From Pseudoflavonifractor sp. Marseille-P3106 (GTDB lineage Bacteria; Bacillota; Clostridia; Oscillospirales; Oscillospiraceae), in NCBI GenBank assembly GCA_900169975.1, contig LT827123.1, positions 1 to 64,000 of the forward strand: a DNA stretch of 64,000 nucleotides. The letters run 5' to 3'. Every line of letters begins with the position of its first letter. Within the stretch, counting starts at the first letter, position 1. The position numbers and the translations under genes are program-made. The notes below the pieces were generated by a model. It was given only the letters and a program-made list of their open reading frames with translations, searched no databases and was not told the DNA's origin. Positions 44,756 to 54,108 of this stretch are shown here, in pieces.

Positions 44756-45739
44756 ATGTTCAAACGATTGCTGCTCACCGCCGCGGCCGGGTTCAAGACC
44801 ATGATCGGCGGACAGGCCCTGATTGAGGGCATCATGATGCTGGGCCCGGACAAGAAGTCCGTGGTGGTCCGCAAGCCGGATGGGGAACTGGAGGTCAAGA
44901 CCGGGCCCCGGAAGCTGCTGAAGGACCGGCATCCCTTCACCGCTTGGCCTCTGATCCGAGGTGTGGTGGGCTTTTGCTCTTCCATGTACAACGGCATCAG
45001 CGCGCTGATGTATTCTGCCGAGTTCTTCTCTGAGGATGAGGAGTCGGAGGGGGAGCCCTCCAAATTTGAGGCGTGGGTGGAGCGGAAGCTGGGGAGCGAG
45101 AAGATGTACAATCTGATCCTCACCGCATCTATGGTGCTGGGGATGGCGTTTTCCGTGTTCCTCTTTTTCCTGCTGCCCACGGCGCTGGGCGGCGCAGCCC
45201 TTCATTTTATTCCCGGATTTCCGCTGTGGGGGAGAAACCTGGTGGAGGGCCTGCTGCGGGTGGCCATCTTCCTGGGGTACCTTATTTTGTGTTCCCATTT
45301 GAAGGACATCCGCCGGACGTTCCAATATCACGGTGCGGAGCACAAGACCATCTTCTGCTATGAAAAGGGCCTTCCCCTGACAGTGGAGAACGTCCGGGCT
45401 CAACCCAAGCACCATCCCCGCTGCGGCACCAGCTTCCTCTTTGTGGTGATCTTTGTGTCCATCCTCCTCTCCAGCATCGTGTTTTCCTTCATCCATGTGG
45501 AGAACACCTTTGCCCGGATGGGGCTGCACCTGCTGTTGCTGCCGGTGGTGGTGGCCATTACCTATGAGATCAACCGCTATGTGGGCGGGCACGACGGCGC
45601 GCTGTGCCGCCTCATTCGGGCGCCCGGGATGGGCATCCAGCGCTGGACCACGTTCGAGCCCGACGACAGCATGATCGAGGTGGGGATCCGGGCGCTGCGC
45701 GAGGTCCTGCCCCAGGTGGAGGGCGCGGACCGCTGGTAA
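44756..45739 (+). CDS. DUF1385 family membrane protein
   Basis: This 327-aa protein has the family start GFKTMIGGQALIEGIMMLGP, the conserved FQYHGAEHKTIFCYE and PKHHPRCGTSFL, and four or more hydrophobic helices. His and Cys in these motifs suggest metal binding. It occurs next to prmC in many Firmicutes, but its reaction is unknown. AAGGAGA precedes the ATG. Confidence 0.9.
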   Translation: MFKRLLLTAAAGFKTMIGGQALIEGIMMLGPDKKSVVVRKPDGELEVKTGPRKLLKDRHPFTAWPLIRGVVGFCSSMYNGISALMYSAEFFSEDEESEGEPSKFEAWVERKLGSEKMYNLILTASMVLGMAFSVFLFFLLPTALGGAALHFIPGFPLWGRNLVEGLLRVAIFLGYLILCSHLKDIRRTFQYHGAEHKTIFCYEKGLPLTVENVRAQPKHHPRCGTSFLFVVIFVSILLSSIVFSFIHVENTFARMGLHLLLLPVVVAITYEINRYVGGHDGALCRLIRAPGMGIQRWTTFEPDDSMIEVGIRALREVLPQVEGADRW

Positions 45740-45773
45740 AAGCGGCGAGAAGAGAGAAACGCGGGGTGAGGTC

Positions 45774-46637
45774 GTGGCGACCACATACAATAACCTCTAT
45801 CTGGAGGTTCGCAGGCAGCTGAGAGCGGCGGGGATCCCGGCGGCCCAGCTGGAGGCGCGGGAGATCGTGTGCTATGCTGCCGACAAGAATCGGGAGCAGT
45901 TCTTCCGGGACATGTCCCTCTACGCCTCCGATCCGGTGGAGGAGCGGGTCCGGGCGCTGGCCAAGCGGCGTCTGGAGGGAGAGCCTGTGGCTTACATCAT
46001 CGGGGAGTGGGAGTTTTACGGCCTGCCCCTGGATATTTCCCGGGACGTACTCATTCCCCGCCTGGACACCGAGGTTTTGGCCGAGCAGGCCATCCTGGCC
46101 GCACGGGCGGCGGGGGAGGGCTGCCGGGTGCTGGATCTGTGCGCCGGCAGCGGCTGCGTGGGACTGGCGGTGGCGGCCAACGTGCCCGAGTGTCGGGTGG
46201 TGCTGGCCGATCTGTCCGAAGGGGCGCTTCGGGTGTGCAAGCAGAACATCCGCCGGTGCGACCTGAATGCCCGGGTGACCTGTCTGTCCGCCGACGCCAA
46301 GCTCCCCCCCCTGCCCGCCCTCTGGGACTTTGACGTGATCGTATGCAACCCGCCTTATATCCCTTCCGGAGAGATCGCGGGACTGGACGCGTCGGTCAGG
46401 GACTATGAGCCCCATCAGGCCCTGGACGGCGGAGACGACGGACTGGACTTCTACCGGGCGGTGGCCTCCAAGTGGAAGGGGGCCCTCCGCCTGGGCGGCA
46501 CCCTGCTGTTCGAAGTGGGGATGGGCCAGGCCCCCGATGTGGAGCGGATCCTGGGCAAGAACGGCTATGAGGATGTGCGCAGCTTTCAGGATACCCAGGA
46601 GATCTGGCGAGTGGTAGCCGGCACCATCAACGAGTAA
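45774..46637 (+). CDS. prmC: Peptide chain release factor N5-glutamine methyltransferase
   Basis: This 287-aa cytoplasmic enzyme methylates the Gln of the GGQ motif in release factors. The N-terminal helical domain (AEIP/AARE...DRE) is followed by a SAM-binding domain with VLDLCAGSGCVGLAVA and the catalytic NPPYIPSGE. The GTG start at 45774 lies behind GGGGTGAGG. It is in an operon with DUF1385 upstream and recA 48 nt downstream. Confidence 0.93.
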   Translation: MATTYNNLYLEVRRQLRAAGIPAAQLEAREIVCYAADKNREQFFRDMSLYASDPVEERVRALAKRRLEGEPVAYIIGEWEFYGLPLDISRDVLIPRLDTEVLAEQAILAARAAGEGCRVLDLCAGSGCVGLAVAANVPECRVVLADLSEGALRVCKQNIRRCDLNARVTCLSADAKLPPLPALWDFDVIVCNPPYIPSGEIAGLDASVRDYEPHQALDGGDDGLDFYRAVASKWKGALRLGGTLLFEVGMGQAPDVERILGKNGYEDVRSFQDTQEIWRVVAGTINE

Positions 46638-46685
46638 ACAGCCCGGGGCAAGGCCAGGCCCCTTTTTGAGAGGAGATCAGACGTT

Positions 46686-47828
46686 ATGGCAGAAAAAAAG
46701 AAGATGCAGATCACCCAGCCCGGCCAGGCTTCCGACAAGAAGAAGGCGCTGGACACGGCCCTTGCCCAGATCGAGAAGGACTTCGGCAAGGGCGCCGTCA
46801 TGCGCCTGGGAGAGAACGCCCATGTGGTGGTGGAGTCCATCCCCACCGGCTCGCTGTCCCTGGACTTCGCGCTGGGGATCGGCGGTGTGCCCAAGGGGCG
46901 CATCATTGAGATCTACGGGCCGGAATCCTCCGGTAAGACCACTCTGGCCCTTCACATCCTGGCGGAGGCGCAGAAACGGGGCGGCGAGGTGGCCTTCATC
47001 GACGCCGAGCACGCCCTGGACCCGGCCTATGCCAAGGCGCTGGGCGTAGATATCGACTCCATGCTCATCTCTCAGCCGGACACCGGAGAGCAGGGGCTGG
47101 AGATCTGCGAGGCCCTGGTCCGCTCCGGCGCCATCGATGTGGTGGTGGTGGACTCGGTGGCCGCCCTCACCCCCCGGGCCGAGATCGAGGGCGACATGGG
47201 CGACAGCCACGTGGGCCTGCTGGCCCGCCTGATGAGCCAGGCCCTCCGCAAGCTGGCCGGCTCCATTTCCAAGACCAACTGCATCGTCATCTTTATCAAC
47301 CAGCTCCGGGAAAAGGTGGGCGTCATGTACGGCAACCCGGAGGTCACCACCGGCGGCCGGGCGCTGAAGTTCTATGCCTCGGTCCGGATCGACATCCGCC
47401 GGGTGGAGTCTCTGAAAAACGGCAGCGAGGTGATCGGCAACCATGTCCGGGCCAAGGTGGTCAAGAACAAGGTGGCTCCGCCCTTCCGCCAGGCGGAGTT
47501 CGACATCCTGTTCGGCCAGGGCATTGCAAAGGACGGCGAGCTGGTGGATCTGGGCGTTCAGCTGGGCCTGGTGCAGAAGTCCGGCTCCTGGTTCTCCATG
47601 GGTGAGGTGCGCATCGGCCAGGGCCGGGACGCCGCCAAACAGTATCTGAAGGAAAACCCGGAGGTGGCTGAGCAGTTGGAAGCCGACATCCGGGCCAACG
47701 CCGCCAAGCTGCTGGCCGCACCCGGGAAAACCGCCCCACGGACCGGGGCTGCCGCTGCTGCCGCATCCCGCGGCGGGAGCCGCGGGGTGGATGTGTCCGC
47801 CGAGGATTTCGAGGATGCGGATCAGTAA
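46686..47828 (+). CDS. recA: Recombinase A
   Basis: This is the 380-aa DNA strand-exchange and SOS coprotease ATPase. Walker [10 protein letters not shown] (about 77-85), Walker [10 protein letters not shown], the MSQALRKL loop and the [14 protein letters not shown] region are all intact. The Ala/Arg/Gly-rich tail is longer than in E. coli. GAGAGGAG precedes the ATG. The 3' end overlaps recX by 14 nt. Confidence 0.98.
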   Translation: MAEKKKMQITQPGQASDKKKALDTALAQIEKDFGKGAVMRLGENAHVVVESIPTGSLSLDFALGIGGVPKGRIIEIYGPESSGKTTLALHILAEAQKRGGEVAFIDAEHALDPAYAKALGVDIDSMLISQPDTGEQGLEICEALVRSGAIDVVVVDSVAALTPRAEIEGDMGDSHVGLLARLMSQALRKLAGSISKTNCIVIFINQLREKVGVMYGNPEVTTGGRALKFYASVRIDIRRVESLKNGSEVIGNHVRAKVVKNKVAPPFRQAEFDILFGQGIAKDGELVDLGVQLGLVQKSGSWFSMGEVRIGQGRDAAKQYLKENPEVAEQLEADIRANAAKLLAAPGKTAPRTGAAAAAASRGGSRGVDVSAEDFEDADQ

Positions 47829-48459
47829 GCTGGAGCCGTCTCAGCGGGTGAAGGGGCGGTGGCTGGTCTGGCTGGACGACGGCAGTCTCCTGCGGATCAG
47901 TGAGAATGAGGTGATCTCCTTCGCCCTCTATACGGGGATGGAGCTCACAGAGGATGCCTTTGACGCCCTGACCGCCGCCGCGGGAGCGAGCGCCGTCAGG
48001 AACAGGGCCCTCGATCTGATCTCCGCCCGTCCTCTGTCCCGGCGTGAGCTGATCCAAAAGCTCACCGCCCGGCCCAGAGACCGGGAGAGACCGCCTTTGG
48101 CCACGCCGGAGCAGGCCGGAGAGGCCGCCGACTGGCTGGAGGGGCTGGGATACCTCAATGACGCCGCGTACGCTGGGATGGTGGCCCGCCACTATTCCGC
48201 CAAGGGCTATGGGGAGCGGAAGGTCCGGGACGAGCTCTTTCGCCGGGGCGTGCCCCGGGATCTGTGGGACGCCGCGCTGGAGGAGGCCCGGCCCCCGGAG
48301 GAGGGGGTGGACGCCTTTTTGCGCAGCCGCCTGAAGGGGCGTGACCCTGACGCCCGGGAACTCAAGCGGGTGTCCGACGCCTTGGCCCGGCGGGGCTACC
48401 GCTGGAATGAGATCAGGGAGGGGCTGCGCCGCTATGGCGCGGAGATCGAAGAGGAGTGA
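47815..48459 (+). CDS. recX: Regulatory protein RecX
   Basis: This 214-aa protein modulates RecA filaments. It contains three-helix RecX repeats ([65 protein letters not shown]). The ATG at 47815 lies within the recA end, giving translational coupling. An N-terminal beta-hairpin extension ([15 protein letters not shown]) is typical of clostridial RecX. Confidence 0.93.
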   Translation: MRISKLEPSQRVKGRWLVWLDDGSLLRISENEVISFALYTGMELTEDAFDALTAAAGASAVRNRALDLISARPLSRRELIQKLTARPRDRERPPLATPEQAGEAADWLEGLGYLNDAAYAGMVARHYSAKGYGERKVRDELFRRGVPRDLWDAALEEARPPEEGVDAFLRSRLKGRDPDARELKRVSDALARRGYRWNEIREGLRRYGAEIEEE

Positions 48460-48520
48460 CGGGCTCCTCGTCCGGCGCGGAAAGGCCGGGGCCCCCATTA
48501 ACATTGAAGGAGAATTCACT

Positions 48521-49840
48521 TTGAAAATCGCTTTTATCTCTCTTGGCTGCTCCAAGAACCTCATCAACACCGAGCAGATGATGGCCCTCTGCCGGGCTGC
48601 CGGACATACCGTCACGGGAGAGCCGGAGGGGGCCGATGTGGCTGTGCTCAACACCTGTGGGTTCATTGACGCCGCCAAAAGCGAGGCCATTGAGAATATC
48701 CTGGCGCTGGGGGAGCTGAAAAAGGCGGGGCGGCTGGGCAAACTGCTGGTCTGCGGCTGCCTCTCTCAGCGCTATCGGGCGGAGATGCTGGATGAGCTGC
48801 CTGAAGTGGACGGACTCATGGGCACCGGCAGCTATGACCATGTCGTCGCGGCGGCGGAAGCCGTGGCAGCGGGGGAGCGGTTCCAGGACTTCGGGGACAT
48901 CTCGGCCACCACCGAAGAGGGCGCGCGCATGATCACCACCCCTTCCTATACCTCTTTTCTGAAGATCGCGGAGGGCTGTGACAACTTCTGCGCCTTCTGC
49001 ATCATCCCTTACCTCCGGGGCCGCTACCGCAGCCGTCCCATGGAGTCCATTCTGGCCGAGGCCAGGGCCCTGGCCGAGGGAGGGACCCGGGAACTGATCC
49101 TGATCGCCCAGGACATCGGCCCCTACGGCAAGGATCTCTATGGGGAGCGCAGGCTCCCGGAGCTACTGCGGGAGCTGTGCAAGCTGCCCTTCCACTGGAT
49201 CCGGCTGCACTACCTCTACCCCGACCATCTGGACGACGCGCTCATCGATGTGATCGCTTCAGAGCCCAAGATCGTCAAGTATCTGGACATTCCTCTCCAG
49301 CACTGTGACGATCGGATCCTGAAGTCCATGGGCCGCTGGGGAACCCGGGAGACGCTCACCGGGATGCTGGCCGAACTGCGCCGCCGCATCCCGGGCCTGG
49401 TGCTGCGCACCTCGCTCATCTGCGGCCTGCCCGGGGAGGGAGAGGAGGAGTTCGAGGCGCTGTGCGGGTTTGTCTCCGAGACCGGTATTGAACGGGCGGG
49501 CGTGTTCCAATACTCCCGGGAAGAGGGCACCCGGGCGGCCAAGATGGAGGATCAGGTGCCGGAAGAGGTGGCCGCACAGCGGGTGGAGCGCCTGGTGGAG
49601 CTCCAGTCCCGGGTGCTGGACGCCTATAACGAAAGCCGTCTGGGTACGGTGATGGAGGTCCTCTGCGAGGGCTTTGACGCCGAAGAGGGCTGTTACGCGG
49701 GCCGGACCTATGCCGATTCGGTGGAGGTGGACGGCCGGGTCTGGTTTACCGCCGCCGGGAGCATCCCTGCCGGGACCTTTGTCAATGTCCGCATGACGGG
49801 GACTCGGGACGGAGATCTGACCGGCGAGATCGAAGCATAA
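48521..49840 (+). CDS. rimO: Ribosomal protein S12 methylthiotransferase
   Basis: This 439-aa radical-SAM enzyme thiomethylates Asp of ribosomal protein S12. The N-terminal UPF0004 domain has CSKN, NTCGFI and CGCLSQR cysteines for an auxiliary [4Fe-4S] cluster. The radical-SAM motif CDNFCAFC (about 146-153) and a C-terminal TRAM domain (about 375-438) follow. The TTG start at 48521 follows GAAGGAG. It is in an operon with recX upstream and pgsA downstream. Confidence 0.95.
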   Translation: MKIAFISLGCSKNLINTEQMMALCRAAGHTVTGEPEGADVAVLNTCGFIDAAKSEAIENILALGELKKAGRLGKLLVCGCLSQRYRAEMLDELPEVDGLMGTGSYDHVVAAAEAVAAGERFQDFGDISATTEEGARMITTPSYTSFLKIAEGCDNFCAFCIIPYLRGRYRSRPMESILAEARALAEGGTRELILIAQDIGPYGKDLYGERRLPELLRELCKLPFHWIRLHYLYPDHLDDALIDVIASEPKIVKYLDIPLQHCDDRILKSMGRWGTRETLTGMLAELRRRIPGLVLRTSLICGLPGEGEEEFEALCGFVSETGIERAGVFQYSREEGTRAAKMEDQVPEEVAAQRVERLVELQSRVLDAYNESRLGTVMEVLCEGFDAEEGCYAGRTYADSVEVDGRVWFTAAGSIPAGTFVNVRMTGTRDGDLTGEIEA

Positions 49841-49852
49841 GGGGGCCGGGAC

Positions 49853-50380
49853 GTGAATACAGCCAACAAGCTCACCCTTCTGCGGGTGGCCATGATCCCC
49901 CTGTTCCTGGGGATCCTCTACTGGGGCTTTCCGGGGAGCGACTATGCCGCCCTGGCCGTTTTTATCCTGGCCAGCCTGACGGACTTCGCCGACGGCTATA
50001 TCGCCCGACACTGCGATCAGATCACCGACTTCGGAAAATTTATGGACCCGCTGGCGGACAAGGTGCTGGTGGTCACGGCCATGCTGTGGTTTGTCCAGTG
50101 CGGCCGGCTGCCCGCCTGGGCGGTGGCCATCGTGATCTTCCGGGAGTTCGCCGTCTCCGGAATGCGGCTCATTGCCGCAGAGCGGGGCAGGGTCATCGCC
50201 GCGGGCTGGTCGGGAAAGGTCAAGACCGCATCCACCATGGTGGGGCTGTGCCTGATGTTTCTTCCTCTGCCCGGCTGGGTCACAACGGCCTGTGTGACGG
50301 TGATCGTGGTGACCACTCTTTACTCCGGGATCGAGTATTTTGTAAAGAATCTGGATATTATGGACTGGAGCAACCTGTAA
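49853..50380 (+). CDS. pgsA: CDP-diacylglycerol-glycerol-3-phosphate 3-phosphatidyltransferase
   Basis: This 175-aa membrane enzyme makes phosphatidylglycerol phosphate. The CDP-alcohol phosphotransferase motif DFADGYIAR...GKFMDPLADK, with its catalytic aspartates, is complete, within four or five hydrophobic helices. The GTG start lies 12 nt after rimO. Confidence 0.95.
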   Translation: MNTANKLTLLRVAMIPLFLGILYWGFPGSDYAALAVFILASLTDFADGYIARHCDQITDFGKFMDPLADKVLVVTAMLWFVQCGRLPAWAVAIVIFREFAVSGMRLIAAERGRVIAAGWSGKVKTASTMVGLCLMFLPLPGWVTTACVTVIVVTTLYSGIEYFVKNLDIMDWSNL

Positions 50381-50439
50381 CGGGGCGGCCCGACGATGGG
50401 CTGGCCGTGTTTTGAAACTGGACCTGGGAGGCGGCGCGC

Positions 50440-50652
50440 ATGCTGTTTCAGAAAAAGATAGAACCGCGGTGTACCTATTGCGCCAAAGGGGCGCCGCTGG
50501 AAGACGGGCAGATCCTCTGTGCCAAAAAGGGCGTGGTCTCCCCCGCGGGGAGCTGCTCCGGGTTTCGGTATGATCCGCTCAAGCGGATTCCGCCCCGCCC
50601 GGCGGTGCTGGACACCAGCCGGCTGAAGGATGAAGATTTTCGCCTGGAGTGA
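50440..50652 (+). CDS. Small conserved Cys-containing protein
   Basis: This 70-aa protein has CTYCAKG near the start, then LCAKKGVVSPAGSCSGFRYDPLKRIPP. The four Cys suggest a small metal-binding fold. It is widespread in Clostridia next to pgsA/rimO, with no known function. GGGAGG lies before the ATG. Its terminator is split by the following IS. Confidence 0.75.
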   Translation: MLFQKKIEPRCTYCAKGAPLEDGQILCAKKGVVSPAGSCSGFRYDPLKRIPPRPAVLDTSRLKDEDFRLE

Positions 50653-50748
50653 AGAGCGAAACAAAAAGGGCGGACCGGAATGTGATATGCTCCCTTTCAA
50701 GTAGACAGTGGAAAAAATAAAACTGTCGAAACGGAGGGAGCAATTATC

Positions 50749-51432
50749 ATGAGCTTAAAAGGCAAAATACCACCGGAGCTAAAGATTCAGGCCGTAGAGG
50801 ATTATCAGGCAACTCGCAAGGGTTCTACTGAGATAATCAAGGAATTAGGGATTCGCAGAAGCACCTTTCAATCCTGGGTGCGGAAATATCAGATGGAGGG
50901 TCGCAGCGGGCTGTATCCGAAAAAGAAGTTTACCAGTTACTCATCATCACTCAAACTGGCGGCCGTGGAGGACTATTTAAACGGAGGAGGGTCGCTGGAC
51001 GCCGTGTGCCGCAAATACGGGATTTCCTCCCATGCGGTTTTACAGCAATGGATTACGTTGTATAATCAAGGCCATAGGGATTTCAAGACACGCAGAGCAC
51101 GGGAGGAAACAGATATGGCCGAGAAAGAAAAATTATCGCAGGAGGAAAAGCTGCAGGCAGTACTATACTGCTTAGAACATCAACTGGACTACCGGCAGAC
51201 CAGCGAGCAGTACAAGATCACCTATCAGCAGATCTATAGCTGGGTCAAAAAATATCAAGAGAAGGGAGAAGCCGGGTTGCTTGACCGCCGGGGCAAACGC
51301 CGCCCTCTTTCCGAATACAGCGAGGAGGAAAAAGCTGCGGCAAAGCTGCGGCAGCTGGAGGCGGAAAACAGAAGGCTTCAAATGGAGAACGATTTCTTAA
51401 AAAAATTGAACGAACTCGAGGGGAGGCGGTAA
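50749..51432 (+). CDS. IS3-family transposase OrfA
   Basis: This 227-aa DNA-binding protein contains three helix-turn-helix-like repeats: about 10-45 (STEIIKELGIRRSTFQSWVRKYQ), 65-100 (SLDAVCRKYGISSHAVLQQW) and 125-165 (DYRQTSEQYKITYQQIYSWVKKY). A leucine-zipper-like coiled coil (about 195-222) ends in LKKLNELEGRR. It binds the IS ends. The frameshift site lies in the codons for LKK. Confidence 0.92.
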   Translation: MSLKGKIPPELKIQAVEDYQATRKGSTEIIKELGIRRSTFQSWVRKYQMEGRSGLYPKKKFTSYSSSLKLAAVEDYLNGGGSLDAVCRKYGISSHAVLQQWITLYNQGHRDFKTRRAREETDMAEKEKLSQEEKLQAVLYCLEHQLDYRQTSEQYKITYQQIYSWVKKYQEKGEAGLLDRRGKRRPLSEYSEEEKAAAKLRQLEAENRRLQMENDFLKKLNELEGRR

Positions 51433-52319
51433 GCAGGCTCACACGTCGCAGGAAGGTCTATGAGGCGATCCATACGCTTCATCGGGAAAAAGGATATGAA
51501 ATTGCATCGTTATGCGCGTTATCCGGGATTCCCCGCTGTTCTTACTACAAATGGCTTCACCGGGAAGAAAGTGCCTCAGAAAAAGAAAATACCCTCTTGC
51601 TGGAAGAGATCATCCGTTTGTACAGCGAAGTAAAAGGCATCTACGGTTATCGCCGTATGACGTTGAATGTGAACAGCCGGCTCAAAAGGAACTACAACCA
51701 CAAACGGATTTACCGCCTGATGAAAAGCGTGCACATGCAGGCCGTGATACGCCGAAAGAAGAAGCATTATGTCATGTTGGGACCGCGTATTACCGCTGAA
51801 AACGTATTGAACAGAGCATTTACGGCAAATAGGCCCAATGAAAAATGGCTGACAGATGTCACAGAATTCAAACTTCTCAACGGGAAGAAAGCATACCTGA
51901 GTGCGATCCTTGATCTCCATGACAAAAGCATCGTTGCGTATGCACTGGGCCAATCCAACAACAATCAGCTTGTTTTTGACACCTTTGACAGAGCGGTGAG
52001 AGCCAACCCCAACGCCCATCCTCTGTTTCACAGTGACAGAGGCTACCAATACACCAACCGGCAGTTCAAAGCAAAGCTGGACGGTATCCGTGCAACGCAG
52101 AGTATGTCCCGGCCCGGCCGCTGCATCGACAACGGCCCTATGGAGGGCTTCTGGGGGATTCTCAAATCTGAAATGTACTACCTCCAGCAATTTCATACCT
52201 TTGAGGAATTGAAGAAAGCCATCGACGAATACATGGACTTTTACAATACAAGGCGGCTTCAAGCTAAGTTAAAGGGCCTGGCTCCCCTTGCTTACAGGAA
52301 CCAGACCCTCGTGGCGTAA
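51404..52319 (+). CDS. IS3-family transposase OrfB (DDE integrase), expressed by -1 frameshift
   Basis: After slippage at 51399-51405 the frame continues as KIERTRGEAVSRLTRRRKVYEA into a typical OrfB. It has the HTH_21 region (IRLYSEVKGIYGYRRM) and the rve core with catalytic D in EKWLTDVTEF, D in HSDRGYQYTN and E in GPMEGFWGILKSE. A TTG at 51597 could start a shorter 240-aa form, but this would lose the N-terminal DNA-binding part. Confidence 0.9.
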
Positions 52320-52383
52320 TCTTTCTTTTTTTACCTGTCTACTTGACAGGGGGCGGTTCAATGGACATTCCGGTCCGCCCTTT

Positions 52384-52806
52384 TTATACCTGCGTCCAGC
52401 GCTCTGTCATTTGGAACAGTGTGTTCAGAGCGGCGGGGGAACCAAGCAGGCAGTAATTTTTTCCGTTCCAGCAGATCCCGCCTCCGGAAGTCAATTCAAA
52501 GAAGGCCATGTCCGCTTTATAGTAGACCGTGAAGCAGTAAGAGCGCTCCGAAGAGGGCGGATTTGTTTCGAAGGGGGACGGGACCAGCAAAAGGCGCGTC
52601 AATTCGGACAGAAAACAGTGGATTTCCACGATGTTTTCCGTATACCGGACCACAACGGAGGCGGGGCCGGAAACGGTCACCGACACCATGGCGGCTTTTT
52701 CCGCCGGCTGAGGGAGCAGCTCCCCCGCCTGACGCGGGAAAAAGATTCCCAAGCATGGGATGGCAGCCGCCGCTGCCACGGTTGAGATCACACTCCTCTG
52801 TCTCAT
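52384..52806 (-). CDS. Small exported protein of unknown function
   Basis: This 140-aa protein has an N-terminal signal-like segment (RQRSVISTVAAAAAIPCLGIFF), then a beta-rich domain (AAMVSVTVSGPASVVVRYTENIVEIHCFL). It lies isolated between two IS elements that each disrupted a terminator next to it. It is upstream-exposed to read-through from the hydrogenase and convergent to the 70-aa gene. No family is recognised. The ATG at 52806 has only a weak site (GGGGTG). Confidence 0.6.
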   Translation of the reverse strand: MRQRSVISTVAAAAAIPCLGIFFPRQAGELLPQPAEKAAMVSVTVSGPASVVVRYTENIVEIHCFLSELTRLLLVPSPFETNPPSSERSYCFTVYYKADMAFFELTSGGGICWNGKNYCLLGSPAALNTLFQMTERWTQV

Positions 52807-52981
52807 TTTACACACCCCATCCCTTTGCCCTATAAAGGGTCCTTTATTAAGACAACGGTTCAAAGGGCAAAAATGTGACAGGTTTTTAAAAAATTTTATT
52901 TTAAGAAGGCCGGGGAGCATTGAACCGCCCCAAATTGTGCGGACAGCACAAAAAGGCCTCAATGTAGGGAAACATGAAGTT

Positions 52982-53839
52982 TTAAGCGGAGTGGCGCAGC
53001 GTGAGCGGCGCCACTCCAGTTTTTAGCTGGATGCGCTCGTGGTTGTAAAAATTGATATAGCGGTCAATCATCTCATTGGCCTCACAGAATGAGGCCGGTT
53101 TATGGCGGTAGATACACTCTGTCTTGAGGATGGAAAAGAAATTTTCCGCCATAGCGTTGTCGTAACAGTTTCCGCGTCTTGACATGGAAGGCGTAATGCC
53201 ATAAGATTTTGTCAGGTCGAAGTATGCTTGCGAGGTGTACTGGAACCCCTGGTCGCTGTGGAGCTGCAACTCCGCAGCGGCCCTCTTTTTCTCCTTGCGC
53301 ATGGCCAGGCGAATGGTGTCCAGCACCAGGTTGACTGTCTGCTTTGTGCCGGTCTTGTAGGCAACAATGCTGTTGTCGTAAAGGTCCCGGATCATGGACA
53401 GGTACAATACGCCCTGCTTGGTGTGGATGTAGGAGATGTCCGTCACCCATTTGCTGTTGGGCCTGTTCGCATAAAACTCCCTATTCAGCAGATTCTTGTA
53501 CTTGTGGACTTGCTGCCCCATCTGCTGCCATTTTCTGCGTCTCCGGATCTCCGCAAGCAAACCATATTTCTCCATGATACGCAGGATGGTCTTGGGATTA
53601 CGGTGGATGCCTCGCTTCTTCAGCACCAGCCACATTCTGCGGTAGCCATACGTACGAAAGCTGCGCTCTCGCTGTTCCGCGATGATTTCTGCAAGGGCCG
53701 CGTCTTTCTCCGGCCTGCCCAAACGATGGACGAAATCATAGTATCCGCTGCGGGATACCTGAAAGAAGCGACACATAACGGTTACCGGATATTCGTTTCT
53801 GTGCCGGTAGATTACTGCGTATTTTGCCCTTGGCCTCAC
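52982..53839 (-). CDS. IS3-family transposase OrfB (DDE integrase)
   Basis: This 285-aa catalytic protein has an HTH_21 region (RTYGYRRMWLVLKKRGI) and the rve core with D in SKWVTDISYIHT, D in LHSDQGFQYTS and E in NAMAENFFSILKTE. The GTG start at 53839 overlaps the OrfA stop (GTGA), so it is translated by coupling or frameshift. The C-terminus ends in YNHERIQLKTGVAPLTLRH, as in IS150/IS3 elements. Confidence 0.94.
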   Translation of the reverse strand: MRPRAKYAVIYRHRNEYPVTVMCRFFQVSRSGYYDFVHRLGRPEKDAALAEIIAEQRERSFRTYGYRRMWLVLKKRGIHRNPKTILRIMEKYGLLAEIRRRRKWQQMGQQVHKYKNLLNREFYANRPNSKWVTDISYIHTKQGVLYLSMIRDLYDNSIVAYKTGTKQTVNLVLDTIRLAMRKEKKRAAAELQLHSDQGFQYTSQAYFDLTKSYGITPSMSRRGNCYDNAMAENFFSILKTECIYRHKPASFCEANEMIDRYINFYNHERIQLKTGVAPLTLRHSA

Positions 53840-54108
53840 TTCCTTCCTGTGGAGCGCAGAAAATCCCGCAACAGCTCGTTTTCCATCTTTAGCCGTTTGT
53901 TCTCATACTTGTACTCCGCCAGTGTTTTTGCGGGTTTACGCCCCCGCGCTTTTGGAAGGGCAGGCTCCTTTAGCCAGCACTGAATAGCCCACCGGCTGAT
54001 CCCATACTCCCGACATAAAGCACGCTGGCTTTCTCCTCCGCGGATTCGTGACACCACTTCTTCTCGTATCCCTACCGGATACTTTTTCATCCCTTTTTTT
54101 CCGGACAT
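53836..54108 (-). CDS. IS3-family transposase OrfA
   Basis: This 90-aa protein has one HTH (REEVVSRIRGGESQRALCREYGISRWAIQCWLKE) and a short coiled coil (EYKYENKRLKMENELL). It binds the terminal repeats of the element. Shorter than the OrfA of the neighbouring IS, it belongs to a different subgroup. Confidence 0.92.
   Translation of the reverse strand: MSGKKGMKKYPVGIREEVVSRIRGGESQRALCREYGISRWAIQCWLKEPALPKARGRKPAKTLAEYKYENKRLKMENELLRDFLRSTGRK

Larger units (their letters stand above)
50683..52360 (+). mobile_element. Complete IS3-family insertion sequence, 1678 bp
   Basis: The ends are 26-bp imperfect inverted repeats with 20 matches, both starting TGA and containing TCAAGTAGACAG. A 3-bp target duplication ATG flanks it (50680-50682 and 52361-52363). 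It encodes OrfA (227 aa) and a DDE OrfB, with a slippery heptamer A AAA AAA at 51399-51405 for -1 frameshifting into an OrfAB fusion. Three HTH-like units in OrfA suggest the IS150 subgroup. A second copy begins the window. Intact and probably active. Confidence 0.95.
50668..52385. terminator. Rho-independent terminator disrupted by IS insertion in its loop
   Basis: The left arm GGGCGGACCGGAAT (50668-50681, preceded by AAAAA) pairs perfectly with the right arm ATTCCGGTCCGCCC (52367-52380, followed by TTTTT). Removing the IS and one ATG copy restores a 14-bp stem with a GGAC tetraloop. It served the convergent genes at 50440 and 52384, and the arms are now 1.7 kb apart. Confidence 0.92.
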
